A stretch of DNA of 64,000 nt, from NCBI GenBank assembly GCA_021234535.1, contig CM037840.1, forward strand, positions 1,735,801 through 1,799,800, written 5' to 3'. The notes below the pieces were generated by a model. The model did no database searches. It was not told the DNA's origin and worked only from the letters and a program-made list of their open reading frames with translations. The number at the start of each line of letters is the position of its first letter. The stretch's first letter is position 1. Position numbers and translations under genes: made by a program. Of the stretch, positions 1 through 11,864 are shown in pieces. Origin of the DNA: Stichopus chloronotus. Lineage: Eukaryota > Echinodermata > Holothuroidea > Aspidochirotida > Stichopodidae.

Positions 1-1
1 T

Positions 2-172
2 TGTAAGGCAAAATGCGATCACAACTCTTTCAAAATCATTGACTCGGCACCCACTAAGCTGCAGCTTAAACTCAAGGAATGCCTTCATATCAACTGGAAT
101 CTGCCCAATCTCAACAAACAACTGGAATCCCCATTATTTTCTTTATTCAACTGTCACAAGTGTCACTTCTAA
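2..172 (+). mobile_element. 3' end of a Penelope-like / GIY-YIG reverse transcriptase ORF (fragment)
   Basis: An open frame enters from the left window edge and runs 56 codons to a TAA at 170-172. It includes FKIIDSAPTKLQLKLKE followed by LHINWNLPNLNKQ. From memory of the family, this pattern (hydrophobic-IIDSA, LKLKE, LHI-W, P-LNKQ) closes the C-terminal region of reverse transcriptases that carry a GIY-YIG endonuclease, the Penelope-like type. Such proteins copy their RNA into the genome at a nick. Only the last ~56 residues are here; the polymerase and the GIY-YIG core would lie left of the window. No AATAAA or terminal repeat could be tied to it. It could also be the C-terminus of a related LINE-type RT. 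Confidence 0.55.
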
Positions 173-517
173 ATATTTTGTCTTTGACAACCCAATTGGT
201 ATTACTTTCACCTCTCCTTATTTAGTCTTATCATCAACCTGTCGATGGAAGTTGACCTTCCAAAACATGTCGTATTTTTATTATAATCTTTGTGTACACT
301 GTTAATATATTGATGTTTTCCATCAAATCAGTGGTGTATTGTTTCATTTTATTATCTGGACTTGTGCTTTGTAGAACATTCGGATACATATATATGTATA
401 TATGTAAATAATGCTAATCATTTGAAAGTCCTTAAATTTTTTATACCAAACCTGTGTGCATGCCTGGCTACGTATACAGCAATAACTGAAATTACACTTT
501 CTTTACCTTAACCACAG
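173..517. other. non-coding flank of the retroelement fragment
   Basis: AT-rich sequence with a short TATATATGTATATATG run near 390. It may include the element's 3' untranslated part. No gene is seen. Confidence 0.3.
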
Positions 518-1499
518 ATAAAAGCATCCTTTGCACTGAATGAAATTAAAGAAATTATGGAGGTTTAGAAAAAAGCCAAACTCTGGTTCCATGACAAGTC
601 AAGGCTGAAAGACATGGTGAGTTTTTCAACTAAGCAATTGTTTACAAAACATTGGATATGTTATTTAACGTCACACATTCTTTGTAGTTAAGATATGAAG
701 CATGCTGACAAAACCAGGGGACGAAAGGAATTTTCAGAGGATACCAAATGTGTAAAGACGAATTAAGTCAAGGCAAACTTTACACTATGATGTGGGGGGG
801 GGGATAATTTTAGGGGTATTTACCCCCTGGCCTCCTTGACTCTGGGCCTGAATAGAGGGTGTATGCTCCCTAGGACTTCAGTAGAAACGTTTGAAATTTG
901 ACAGTAGCAGATGTTTTTGTAAGTATGTAATCATATTTTATATTGGGAGATATCCAAAATGAGCTTTTGACTTGCACATTAACTCTGAAAAGAAAGGTTG
1001 GAACATAATTTTTGGGCTTACCATGCCATGCCAGAATAACATGATTACATGCTCCTGTATAGAAGATACAGGTTTTATGTTTTGACCCCTCTGTTGACCC
1101 CATATAACCCATGACGGTTACCAAAAACAATGGGGAAGTTGCACTTGGTATGATGGAGGAACATACTAACAGAAAGTAACAACAACAAAAATTGATCTTT
1201 TATTTTTAGATTTTTTTTTTTGCCAAGATAAATTTATCAATTTATCTTGGCACTGGCTAGCTTTAAAATATTCAATAGACATTAAATTAGAGGCAGTTTT
1301 GTTTTAATTATATTGCATCCCACATCATAGTTTCTTAAGCTGAACATCCCATGAAATGTTTTTATCATGATTTTTGTCTTTTTCATAGGTCTGTGTCGTA
1401 TACGAAGAAAATAAATGGCTGAAGAAATGGAAATTCCAACAGTTTTATGACAAGATCAAATGTAGATTAGATGATGACCAATTGCTTTTAATGTTTTAA
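518..1499 (+). pseudogene. possible two-exon gene remnant with one internal stop
   Basis: Two segments look like spliced exons. The first (518-616) follows a CACAG acceptor and ends at a strong GTGAGT donor. The second (1389-1499) follows a TTTTCATAG acceptor and ends in TAA. Both are multiples of three (99 and 111 nt), and the joined frame reads ...KKAKLWFHDKSRLKDM then VCVVYEENKWLKKWKFQQFY... The frame is broken by a TAG at 566-568, after EIKEIMEV. I do not recognise the protein. It may be a decayed gene, a transposon remnant or chance. Confidence 0.2.
1221..1252. repeat. perfect 14-bp hairpin
   Basis: The 14-mer TGCCAAGATAAATT is followed by a TATC loop and then its exact reverse complement. 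It sits just after a T run (1209-1220). It may be a remnant of a palindromic miniature element. Confidence 0.7.
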
Positions 1500-2269
1500 T
1501 TTGAACCATTAGCTGAAAATCTTTCTTTGCTGTCACCTTTGGAGTGTTAAAGACCAGCTGGAAGAAAGCTTTCAGGTCTTGCTGATGAAAACACGGGCTA
1601 ATTGAGTTGAAATAGTTTATTTTATGGCAAGTCTGATGGAAATCATTGCATGCCAATACTTATAATCAGCCCTCTTATTCATGTATCTGTCCTTACAGTC
1701 ACTGAAAATGTGGTAGAATGTAGCATATTTCCATGAACAGGAATTGCCTATGGTTAAGACATTATACTAAAATGTCTACAATCAAAGATTTACAAAATGT
1801 GATTTTGATCATTATTTACCCTGTAGTTGTTACTTCAGCTGTGTGTCCGATGTTCAGACTCTCTTAGTTTGACAATTTATCATCAACATATGAGTTGTAC
1901 TCAACAGGTGTGACAGAATATCATGAAATTTGTGAGCCAACTCAATAAACCTCTGTAACATAACAGTAACACAGTATGGTTAGCAAAAATTTATCGGATA
2001 GGCCAAACATTAAAACAGTTATCAAGTTTATACACTGGTCTCCCTCAAAGTAGGCCTACTACTTCATTCAGTAGTGCTATTTGGAAGGACTACTCTGAAT
2101 TTTTCAAATTTACACATATTGGCAGCAGAATAACTTTTGACCCTAATAAGCAGTAGACTTGGTTTACTCAATGTGTTACACTTACATACTACATATGAAA
2201 AATCACAAACTTCCTGTTGTTTAGATGTCATGTTTGTTTATGTGATTTTGAATGAATACTATCTTGGAA
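1500..2269. other. intergenic, nothing recognised
   Basis: AT-rich sequence with stops in all frames. The short ORFs have no domain-like content. Confidence 0.4.
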
Positions 2270-2518
2270 TGCCCCCAGTGGTCAAGGGGTACTATATTGG
2301 AGTGCCCCTAGTGGTCAAGGGGTACTATATTGGAGTGCCCCAGTGGTCAAGGGGTACTATAATGGAGTGCCCCTAGTGGTCAAGGGGTACTATATTAGTA
2401 TGCCCCCAGTGGTCAAGGGGTACTATATTGGAGTGCCCCTAGTGGTCAAGGGGTACTATAATGGAATTCCCCAGTGGTCAAGGGGTACTATATTTTTAGT
2501 GCCACCAGTTGTACTGTT
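2270..2518. repeat. 33-bp minisatellite, about 7.5 copies
   Basis: Head-to-tail units of about 32-33 bp share the core GTGGTCAAGGGGTACTATA, separated by a GGAGTGCCCC(T)A-like spacer. Copies differ mainly in CCCCC/CCCCT/CCCC at the junction, in TATTGG versus AATGG, and by single-base length changes. Some units are 32 bp, so no reading frame is kept and the apparent repeated peptide (GYYIGVPLVVK) is not a protein repeat. A partial unit closes the array. Confidence 0.9.
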
Positions 2519-5500
2519 GTATACATTTCATTTCTGTGTCATTATTAAGCTAAATTGAGTCAGTGATTTAAAAAAAATTCAAAATTGAATCAGACTCTAT
2601 TTTCAAGTTGCAGTTAAGAAAAGGTTTTTCTTCTTTTGTTGTTTATCAGTTTGTTAGCCTATTTTTATTCAAAAGTGGTTAACCTTAGTTTCCCATGAAA
2701 CAAATTTGTCAACTTTGTGAAGTAATATCATCATATGATGGACCAATATCTGAAGAAGTTTTTAAACGACTGACCTTAAAAAATTGGGAAATTAAAATGC
2801 TAATTTTGGGCTAATGTCAATGGATACAACATGTTTGGGCACAAAAGGACATAAATTTACATTTACCTGAATACTGAAGAGCATAATGGTGTCACCTTGA
2901 TTGATAACAGTTAACAGTTTATTTTGAAGTCTAATATTAATGTAAAAAATGAGCCAGTTACCTTTTGCAAGTTAATCTGCTGAATGCTGTCCTTGCAATA
3001 GCCTATTAGTTCCTGATTAGCTTAAATTACTTTTGTAATACAATTTAATTTCCAATATGTGCCAATGATGTACGCTTTGCAAGTCCAACATATGGGTTTG
3101 TTACTATAGTGTCTTTCATCTACTTGTAAACTACTGTAGACAAAAGTTATATGACATCAAAGGACCATTCAAAACAATGAAAACATTTTTGTATTTTCTT
3201 AACTTCAATTTGTTCTATTTGCTGAATGTTGTCTTGTTTGAGAAAAGTATATTTGAAGTATGATAAGGATCCCTCTTTGGAAAGCTATTCATTGGTTTTC
3301 CTTGAAGTATCAGGAAGCATCTTCCCATTCCAACTTACCAGTACATATCTGAGGTTAAAGAGATGCCATGTATCATAAGTAGCATACGTTGTCTGGAGTG
3401 TTCACAAAGCAGGAGTAATTAAAGTATATAGGTGCTTGCACTTTAACTATCTTAGTGCTTAGATAGATGGGAACAAATGACAAATATGTAACCTGTGATA
3501 TGACACCAAATGTGTCAACTAATGATTCAAGATTGTGAGTGTCAAGACATTCAATGGTTTCAATGAATGTTTCTGAACTCAAAAATCCTTATGTTGCTAC
3601 TGAAATATGCCAACAGATCATTCTTTTCTTCTTTTGTTTTTTCTTCTTTTTTCTTTCTTATTGTTCTTTTTTCTTTGCTCTTATTGTTCCTTTTTCTTTG
3701 TTCTTATTGTATGGTTGCTGGCTTTGTTTAACTCACCAGCTTATTCTAGTGTTCTATTAATCTTACTGTTGTTTGTATATATGTATAGACGAAATGTATA
3801 AATAAATGAAAGTTTTTATCAAATACTTAGCAGCAGTCTGCATCATAATTGCTCCGAGTCATTTTACTTGCTACATGTTGAACTACGCCTACGACCATTT
3901 ATGTAACACTCAGAATTACCATTCAAATAATGCAAAATTTAATGACACTCATCGGCCCAAATTTATGGATAAAACACTTTATTCTGGCCAATTAAAGGGC
4001 AGCTCTGTTTAAATGACATTCATGTTTATGTTCATTCATTAAAGGTACTGTAGGCTTTGACTTGCTGATGGAAATTTGTCGTCATAGCTAGCCAGGTAGT
4101 CTGTCCTTGGCAGTTATGCAGTGACTTTTTTTTGAAATACACCTTTCACATGTCTACCTTTTCCTCTTTGCCAGACCAGAACAGATTTGAAGAGGACCAA
4201 TGCCAGCTCTCATTCAATTAATTTATATGCATTTAAGTGAATTATTCCATTGTTTTGACATCCTATGTCGATTAAATGTAATTAAACATTCATTGGTGAC
4301 TAATGTAGAGAAAATATGTGTACTTAAATTAAAAAAACTTCATACCACATCCACAATGGAAAGAAAGGTATAAAAGGCTGCTACAAGGGGGATATAAATT
4401 CCCTCAAACTCCCCAATACCCCGTATATAGAATGATTGAAATGGACCATATGAAACATTTCATGAAATAATGCAAAATTTTTCTTTTCTGCGTGTATTGT
4501 GTTTACAATGTGGAAGGATTGTCAAATTAGCATTATGGTAGTGAAACCTTTCCCACGGTTCAACATTTGTGTTCAACACAACATTTGTACACAGAAGAGG
4601 AAAACTTAAATCCGAAAAGGAAAGACTAATTTTCTAACATCAATTGCTAATTTCTGTGTGTTAACCATGTTGACAAAAAAAAACAAAAAAAAACGGAAAA
4701 CCAGTTACAGCCTCGCTAAGCAAGTAAATTCATGCTTGGGTGCCATGGTCTAGATAAATATTTTATAGCGCCCCATCACTTTCTGAAAATGCTGTGTATT
4801 AGCGTTTGGACTAGTCCGGACGTCCAGACGGAGGGGAGATGGATATTATAATTCTTGAGATACAGAGCATTTAAGTTGACAAAAAAGGCTCCTACACTGC
4901 CTTCTCTATCTATAATTTGGTTGAAAGATTCCTTACAATAATGACTACAGTAACGTAAATGTCAAGTATTTTGAGCTTTCTTAATTCAAAACTCTTGCAG
5001 GCTTGTATCCTGAGGGGGGGGGGGGGGGTTCATACCCTCTCCCACAAGATCTGGAGTTCCTCCCAACCTATGGTCGAAGGCCTACTTAACAACATATATT
5101 GTTGGTCATAATTGTCGGGTAAAATGTTCCACTTATGGTAAAAAAATCAAACCCTCTTACTGAAAACGCTCCATACGGGCTTACCACTACAGTACTGCTT
5201 GTGACTGAGACTGAAAGTCTGCAAACAGCTGACCTGCATGAAATAAATTCCAAATTCTTTTTCAATTGACAATAAACTAACATAGGAATTTATACAAAGT
5301 ATAAAGTGCTAAATTTTACTTTACATGAAAGGCAAACAATTTGGTCCACATTTACCCCATGCGATTTTACTGACCATATGGCATTCTTCGGCGGGCAGCA
5401 GTAGGCCCGTTGGTCGGTTACGATGCTGCTATATTTACAATCATTGAGTGCCACGGGGATGAGAGACAAGTGGATTGGCAATACCAAGTCATATTTTAGT

Positions 5501-5859
5501 CTCAACTGTTAATTGTTTGAAATAGCGGGCTTTTATATAATCAATAGAAAAAAAGAATAACATCTGTACAATCACGGGAATTTCCATAGTCTTTGTCATT
5601 GAGACAAATGTTCAACTCATGTTCAAATTGTGTAACTCCTGCCTACCTGACAGGCGTGGAAAAGTGGTAAGAAAGTGTCAGAAACTTTTCCAGCGTTCTT
5701 GTGAAGAGTGCAGTATTCATCTCTTCGGAGTCTTTGTGGAAAGAGAAAAATCCAGATACACTGAGTGGTGAAACATGCATTCAAACTTTATGAACATGTA
5801 ATGATCGATAAGACACCAGTGAACTTCAAAAGAGTGGAGTAATGCATGTGAATCACAAT
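2519..5859. other. intergenic; pyrimidine-rich tract and G15 run
   Basis: No gene is recognised. A T/C-rich low-complexity tract lies at about 3620-3710, an A/C simple stretch at about 4674-4694 and a run of 15 G at 5014-5028. The small ORFs here are low-complexity or lack any family signature. Confidence 0.4.
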
Positions 5860-7173
5860 CAGGCCGTAGCCAGCCCATGTGGAGGGGTGGGTCTTTCTTT
5901 CAAGATGTGGACCTTTTTCCAATTACGGAAGCGGCTGGCGCGTGCCGTAAGCATGCAGTTGCTAGGGGTCCTGGGGAGGGGGGGGTTCCAGGGGCACTTT
6001 TGAAATCTACAGATTTACGGCAATCTGGAGCATTTTAAAGGACTACAAGAAACCTTCTGTTGTAGACAATTAACATAAATAGTAGACACAGAGGCGTAGC
6101 CAGGAATATGTCAAGGGAGGAGCGAACTCGTGAAGACTATCTAAGCGGAGCGCCACGATCGGTTGGCGCGAAGCGTACAAGAAAAATTTGAGTTTTACAA
6201 ACCCCCAGATGACCGAAAATAGCCCTTCCCAAGTATTTTCAGCTGCATGAACCCAGCCTTGAAATATAGATCTCATATCTATAATTTCTCAATTACTGAA
6301 AAAAGAACATTTAGTCTGTGGAAAATGATGCAATGCCGTGATGAGCATTCAAAGAAACGTTTGGCTCTACAAACCACTCAGATAGTAGAAAACGGCCCTT
6401 CCTGGGTGTTTAACATGCAGACATACATGCTCCCAATCCTGCATTCCTCCCCTGCCTTGCTAGGCACGCCGCATGAATTGAGGGAATTACTATTTAGCGA
6501 TATCGCGGGGGAAAAAAAGCGAAAATGAGATCAAGCAGGGTCGCCCTTTTCGCCAGGCTCCTTACCCTGGCTATGCCTATGCTCCTGGGTGTTTCTGGCG
6601 AAGACCTAAAAAAAAACCCACAATATGACCAAGGGGGTGGCTATGCGCCCGAGTAGACACTTTTTGGTAGTCGTGGCGGTTTGAACAGGGCTTAGAATGT
6701 AACGACTGCACCCGACTACAAATGAACATATTTAATTGGGCCCGGCGACAGCCTACGACACAACTGAACTCTAGTCGTGAAACCGTTCACACCGCCACGA
6801 CCACAGCAGACGCGGTGGGTGGTCGCCGTTGTGTCACAGGTTGTCGTGGCAGTGTGTCCCGGGCATTGTATTGTATCTAGTTCAATGATATCCACGGCCA
6901 CAATGACATAACCATGCATCCGCGTTTTTGAGCTTATTATCTCATCATCCCACATAGTGTATATATGTGGTGATGAGATATTGTGGTCAGTTTGGGCCTG
7001 GATACATTTTATGACATAAGTGGAAAGATTTTATATTCCTGCTAAAAGTGAACGGAAATTCGGCCTCAATATTTCAAGATCAAAAATATTTCATAGCGGA
7101 CCTTTCAAACACAAGTTGGGGTCGTTCGAACGCTTCGACCCTCCCCCCCCCCCCAACCCTGGCTACGGGCCTG
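5860..7173. mobile_element. non-autonomous hAT-like element, copy 1 (contains a nested element)
   Basis: The left end CAGGCCGTAGCC and the right end GGCTACGGGCCTG are inverted repeats (the right end reads CAGGCCCGTAGCC in reverse). The whole 1.3 kb matches 18980-20300 from end to end, which fixes both borders. There is no long ORF and no transposase. CAG...CTG ends with GTAGCC are common in hAT-type elements. I found no matching 8-bp target duplication around this outer copy, so its superfamily is inferred. A second element is nested at 6089-6651. A C12 run (7143-7154) lies just inside the right end. Confidence 0.7.
6089..6651. mobile_element. nested hAT-like MITE with 8-bp target duplication
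   Basis: The left end is CAGAGGCGTAGCC; the right end GGCTATGCGCCCG reads CGGGCGCATAGCC in reverse. Perfect 8-bp direct repeats AGTAGACA flank it at 6081-6088 and 6652-6659, the length expected for hAT insertion. It carries the segment CTAAGCGGAGCGCCAC...GGTTGGCGCGAAGCG, also seen near 13090, 19260 and 35385. An ORF over part of it (6247-6528) is shared with copy 2 only through DNA similarity and shows no transposase motifs. Confidence 0.75.
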
Positions 7174-8325
7174 CATCTCTGGGTAGAAGACAAGTCGCCC
7201 CCGTATGACTTTGCAGTTTTGTATTGCCTATCATTCGTAACAGTTCTCTCGTGTTCAGAGGAGATTGGCTACTGGATATAAAATAGGAAGGCAAATCCAT
7301 GTTTTATTCTACTAAAAAGACAACTTGGATGGGGAGGGGTTTCTATAGGGTTTGTTTTTTTTTTCATTTCTGAAGTATAGGCTGAGCACGAGCTAGGGGC
7401 ATGACTGATTTTATTTAAGGCTCTCGTCACTCAATTAATTCACATGTGGTCAGTGGTTGACTAAAAAGATGAACCAAAATATTTTGGTAGATTAGTCAGC
7501 TGGACCTAAAGGGTGTACAAAAGTTATTAACATTAGCCTACTCCCTTATTCTAAGGCCTGAACTTAGCTCGGAAGCAAGTGACTGAGCAGCTTAGTGAAT
7601 TAAAGACAAACACTCATCACCCCAGACAGTTTCAATTCTCCCAACCACCTACCTCTAGTTCCTCCCTCAGCCTGTCTTAAATTCCTCCACACGTGTAATC
7701 AAAACAATGGATCCCTGTGTACACTGTGTAATACGAGCTGCTCTGCATCTTTCGAATTTCCTGTCAATCTAAGCTGAGTACTGTAACTTAGAACCAGTTG
7801 AGAATTTTGCTTCCGGGAGGTAAAAATATAGCTTAGGGTGATGCAATACAGCCTTTAAGGACCTAAGAGCAGGCTACCTAGGCTGCCACACTCTGAAAAG
7901 AGACAACACTTCGTCGGACATTTTACTTATTTGCATTATATTTTATTTTTGCTATAACCTTTTTTCTTTCCTTTTTGTTCACATACTCAGATGTTTTAAT
8001 TTACAGCTAACATATATAACTACTGTATAGGAGCAAGATTGCTATTAATCATTTGAAAAAGAGAGTAAAATTTGTGAAAAGACAGACTGGAACTGTAGCC
8101 ATAGTTGCATCTTTTGAATTTCCTTTTGGAAATGTCACAATATCCCACTCTAGTACCCTCCAAGGTGAAGGCTGCAATGTACCGTGATATGAAAATTACA
8201 AAGCCTATACAAAGGTGAAAGAAGTGCTTCTTGTATAAAATATATTGGACCTATTCAGTCTCCGTTTGTCAAAATATTAAACTAGTAGCGCTGAGGTTAC
8301 CAGTACAGTACACGAAGAGTAAAAA
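7174..8325. repeat. intergenic with dispersed repeat (copy at about 7580-7880)
   Basis: About 7620-7700 contains CAGACAGTTTCAATT followed by CCCAACCA...TCTAGTTCCT...AAATTCCTCCA, and about 7795-7860 contains GAGAATTTTGCTTCCGG...ATAGCTTAG. The same two blocks recur at 33555-33640 and 33838-33925, and a weaker copy lies at 26900-27000. This is an unnamed dispersed family. No gene is seen. Confidence 0.5.
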
Positions 8326-8410
8326 GCAAAATAAATTCTATACTTCTTCAAAAGCATAATAAATTCTCTACTTCTTCAAAAACATAATAAATTCTCTAAT
8401 TCTTCTTCAA
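8326..8410. repeat. short tandem repeat, three ~28-bp units
   Basis: Three consecutive copies of a unit like GCATAATAAATTCTCTACTT followed by CTTCAAAA. The third is slightly longer. Confidence 0.8.
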
Positions 8411-9568
8411 ACATTGAAAGCAATTACAGTTCTACTAACCATTATTCCACTCACAACTTCAATCACATGTTAGTTTTCCAATTTCTCTAGGCATTTGACA
8501 GTCTTTAACGGTTATCTAGTGTAATAAAGAATGCAGCAAGTCAGGCTGACAGTAGGCTATTGCTTCCCATAGTTTTGTTTGGCAGTAAAACCAGCAAAGT
8601 ATATAGAACTGTATGGTGATCTCAAATAGACATTTTCTTTCAAAATATTCAAAGTTTAATGATGATAATTGAAAGTCAGAGGATAGTTTGTAGTTGAAAA
8701 ATGAACCTGGACACGTGGCTGCTGATGACTTCAGACATGAACACATGATCACATCTGGTGAAAAAGTGGCAGGAAAAAGCTCACAGCCAGCAGCACTATG
8801 GATCTGAGCATGACGTTTCTCACTGAAAAAAAATCAGTTTTAAGTTGGGGTGAATGTCATCATTAACCCTGACGTAATTGCAACCAAACGCGACCTGAGG
8901 CACAGTAGGTCTACATACTACTAGTACACTGCAGTAGCCTACTACCCAAGATTGGCATCATCTATTCGACGTTTTTACGTTTTGGCTCCAACAGTTTATC
9001 ACAAACATATTTGGAGAATCTAGACACGGCTTGCATCTTCTTAAATATATTTATGTGACCCTATCTGTTAAAAACAAACATCGAAGTTCCCCTTTTACTC
9101 CCAACCGACAGTCACAAAAGAACGTAAATAACTTCCCCCTTACACGAACTCATAAACAGTGTGGTTACGATTTTCTAGGTTGATCCAATAATGCTATCCC
9201 TCGGACCAGGGAGGTCTAATAACACCTCCCTGCTCGGAATGCCCAGTGCCGACTGACGAGTAAACTAACAAAGACATTTGATGAAAATCAGGAAGATTAC
9301 GTAACATGTAGGACGATCACGTGGGGATATCGGAGGACCATTTCAAAGACAACAGTATACTATATGAGTGGAAAGATCTATTGACAAAATCCGCTCACAA
9401 AAAGGGTATAGGTAATCGTGTAATACCTATCGTAAAAGCAAGCAATTTTCTGCACTACATAATCAAGATATAGCCTCTTTTCTGGTTAGCATTAATCTAC
9501 TGTACGTACTGTATTACGGTGACTCGGGTGTCTCTTTGCAATACCGCTACACTCGAAAATACTTTCAA
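8411..9568. other. intergenic, nothing recognised
   Basis: Mixed sequence without coding signature. The 78-codon minus-strand ORF at 8516-8752 has no splice context or family resemblance. Confidence 0.35.
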
Positions 9569-9629
9569 GATCATATGTAATCATATCTATAATCATATGT
9601 ATAATCATATGTACAATCATTTGTAATCA
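9569..9629. repeat. ATCATATGTA simple tandem repeat
   Basis: Irregular reiteration of AATCATATGTAT / AATCATATGTAC, five copies, with CATATG palindromes. Confidence 0.75.
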
Positions 9630-9654
9630 AAGGACAGGTAACAAAATATGAGGT

Positions 9655-9888
9655 GGGGGGGGGGGGGGGGGGGGGAGATTCCATATTACATTCCTTGCTC
9701 AAAATTTTCACTAATTTATGGATATGTGCAAATTAGAACATAAAAGGATGGCGACATCTTTGTGGAACGGCAACACGCAGTAAGAAAAGTGTTGTTGAGG
9801 AATATTTTACGCAATTGTGTGATTTCAAATTTTAGTTGGTAAGACAATTTTTTTTTCGATGAAGAGGGCGGGGGGGGGGGGGGGGGGG
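9655..9888. repeat. two long G homopolymers (G21 and G19)
   Basis: Runs of 21 G (9655-9675) and 19 G (9870-9888) lie about 195 bp apart. The second is followed by AAGGGGGG. Both could form G-quadruplexes and are prone to length error. Confidence 0.8.
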
Positions 9889-10983
9889 AAGGGGGGAGGA
9901 AATTTTGACTGATTGTGACTGCTTTCATCGTTTCTTCAGTGTTAGATTTACATTCAGCTTTTTCTTTGTCAGTATTAGGCCCATGCTTCGGTCAAGTAAG
10001 AGAATGATTCTGATGTATTAGTTAATACCAAAAGTTCATAAGTCCATGATTACATGTTTATGTTAATACACTGTTGGACTGACAATCGGTATTTAACGAA
10101 CAGGCCTATCGGCCAAAAGGCTTTCTCATCAAAGTTGTCCTAAAAGGGGATTGGTCAAATTTACCCCAGAAATCGATATGTGCAACCCAACCGATATTTC
10201 TCTCTTCTTTACCACCGTGGTTTGTTTACAGGAAAGACACATAAATACCATACGGTGGTACGTTTCGGATGAACACCACTGGCGAAACGTGGGAAATAGA
10301 GGGCGACGTAACAGAAAAAAATATGCCACCGACTCCCTGCAGTGAGAGAAGGTTACGCACTCTTGCACACATTTCGAAAATTCGGAAATGATGCATGTGG
10401 AGTTTTCGGCATGCCGGTTATAAACCACAAATCTATGGCCTTTCGACTCGACCATTCCCGCCCCAGGTTGTTTCAACTTTCATTTATGTACTTGAATACT
10501 TAACGCTACTCTGGTGTACCGTTGGTCTCATTTCGAAAATATCGGTATCGGATCGATATAGGCCGATAGTCAGAATAGGAATATCGATCATTGGTAACAT
10601 CGTTGATATCGGTCCCGCACTAGTTAATAACCGTCTCTCGAGATAGGTCACCTTTGACAGTACTTCTCGTATATATTATTCTACAGCGTATCATGTATAT
10701 GGAAAGTCTATATAGTGACTTTACTGTGCATGACTAAATGAGTGTGCATCATTGTCCGGCTGTAATTTTAGTACGGTATGCTACACTTTGTAAAAGAAAC
10801 TTAGAAAATATCTTCAATGGTTTGAGTAAAACGACTCACACAAATGCGCCAAGCACCCCACAATCGTACAGCACTGACATGGTAAGGACCAAATGGGAAT
10901 CACCAAGGTATTTCAAAACGCTATCGTAACTCTCTATTTCTGAGAACCAAAGTGTAATTACTGCAATAAAGTACAAAACACAT
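9889..10983. other. intergenic, nothing recognised
   Basis: The 115-codon minus ORF (10129-10476) and the overlapping plus ORF (10151-10345) show no domain. About 10535-10610 has several ATCGAT/GATATCGG palindromes, perhaps a transposon remnant. Confidence 0.35.
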
Positions 10984-10989
10984 TTTATT
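10984..10989 (-). terminator. candidate poly(A) signal of the LsmAD gene
   Basis: AATAAA on the minus strand, about 180 nt downstream of the stop codon at 11167-11169. This is a reasonable 3' UTR length for the minus-strand gene. Confidence 0.45.
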
Positions 10990-11166
10990 TTAGGCATTTC
11001 ATTTTTACTTTTGTTTCAGTCATATAATTCCATTCAAATTCTACAAGAGCCATATTTTTCAATTTCAGTTCAGATACAAATAATAATTCCACCTTTTGAG
11101 ATAAAGTCGAGATAATTATTAATTCAGTTATTTGATAATTTAGGATGCCTGATTTTAATGTCTGTT

Positions 11167-11833
11167 TTAATTAATTTCGATTATTTTAGTGCGTCGGTTC
11201 TTCTTCTTTTTTCGTTTCTTGGGTAGCTTAGCCCGGTGTTCTTGCTCAGCTCTTTTCTGAGATTCGATCTCGCCAGCGAGGCGGCATGCCCTTTCCAATC
11301 TTAGTCTGTACTCTGGTGTGTCCTCTTCAATCAAGATGGTTCTGAATGGACAAGGTATAAATAAGATATTTAGCATACAGTAAGAACAAACGTTACTGTT
11401 CTGCACATTAAAGTAAATATAAGACTCTACAAATTATGCCTAATGTTTTCAGACTTTTGGCCACTTTTTCTTTACACTAAATTTGAGACTTTAAATTAAA
11501 GTTGTTTGGATCAGTAAACAGTAACTCACGTGTATTCGGGCATGGCCTCGTTGAATGTTGTTCGGTATCCAAAGTACGCCTCGTTCGTTGCAAACATATC
11601 GGTTGCTTCCCATCCTTCGCCCTGTTAATGAAACATATCATTTATGATTAGTCATTTGACTCAGCTGATGTATATTGATGGTTTTTATTACAGAATAGGG
11701 TATCACTTAGGGTACTCATTTCATTTACACATACATATATACATACATACATATATACATACATACATATATATACATACATACATACATACATACATAC
11801 ATACATACATACATACATACATACATACATACA

Positions 11834-11864
<31 letters not shown>

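Noticed and set aside
2137..2558. Peptide repeats GYYIGVPLVVK
   Set aside because: The 32/33-bp minisatellite shifts frame between units, so no continuous repeat protein is encoded.
6247..6528. 93-codon ORF, with a similar 119-codon ORF at 19441-19800
   Set aside because: They sit inside the two copies of the nested hAT-like element, so the similarity is DNA-level. No transposase motif, and the downstream parts diverge in frame.
9569..9629. CRISPR-like array of short repeats
   Set aside because: Units are contiguous imperfect ATCATATGTA repeats without spacers, in an animal genome.
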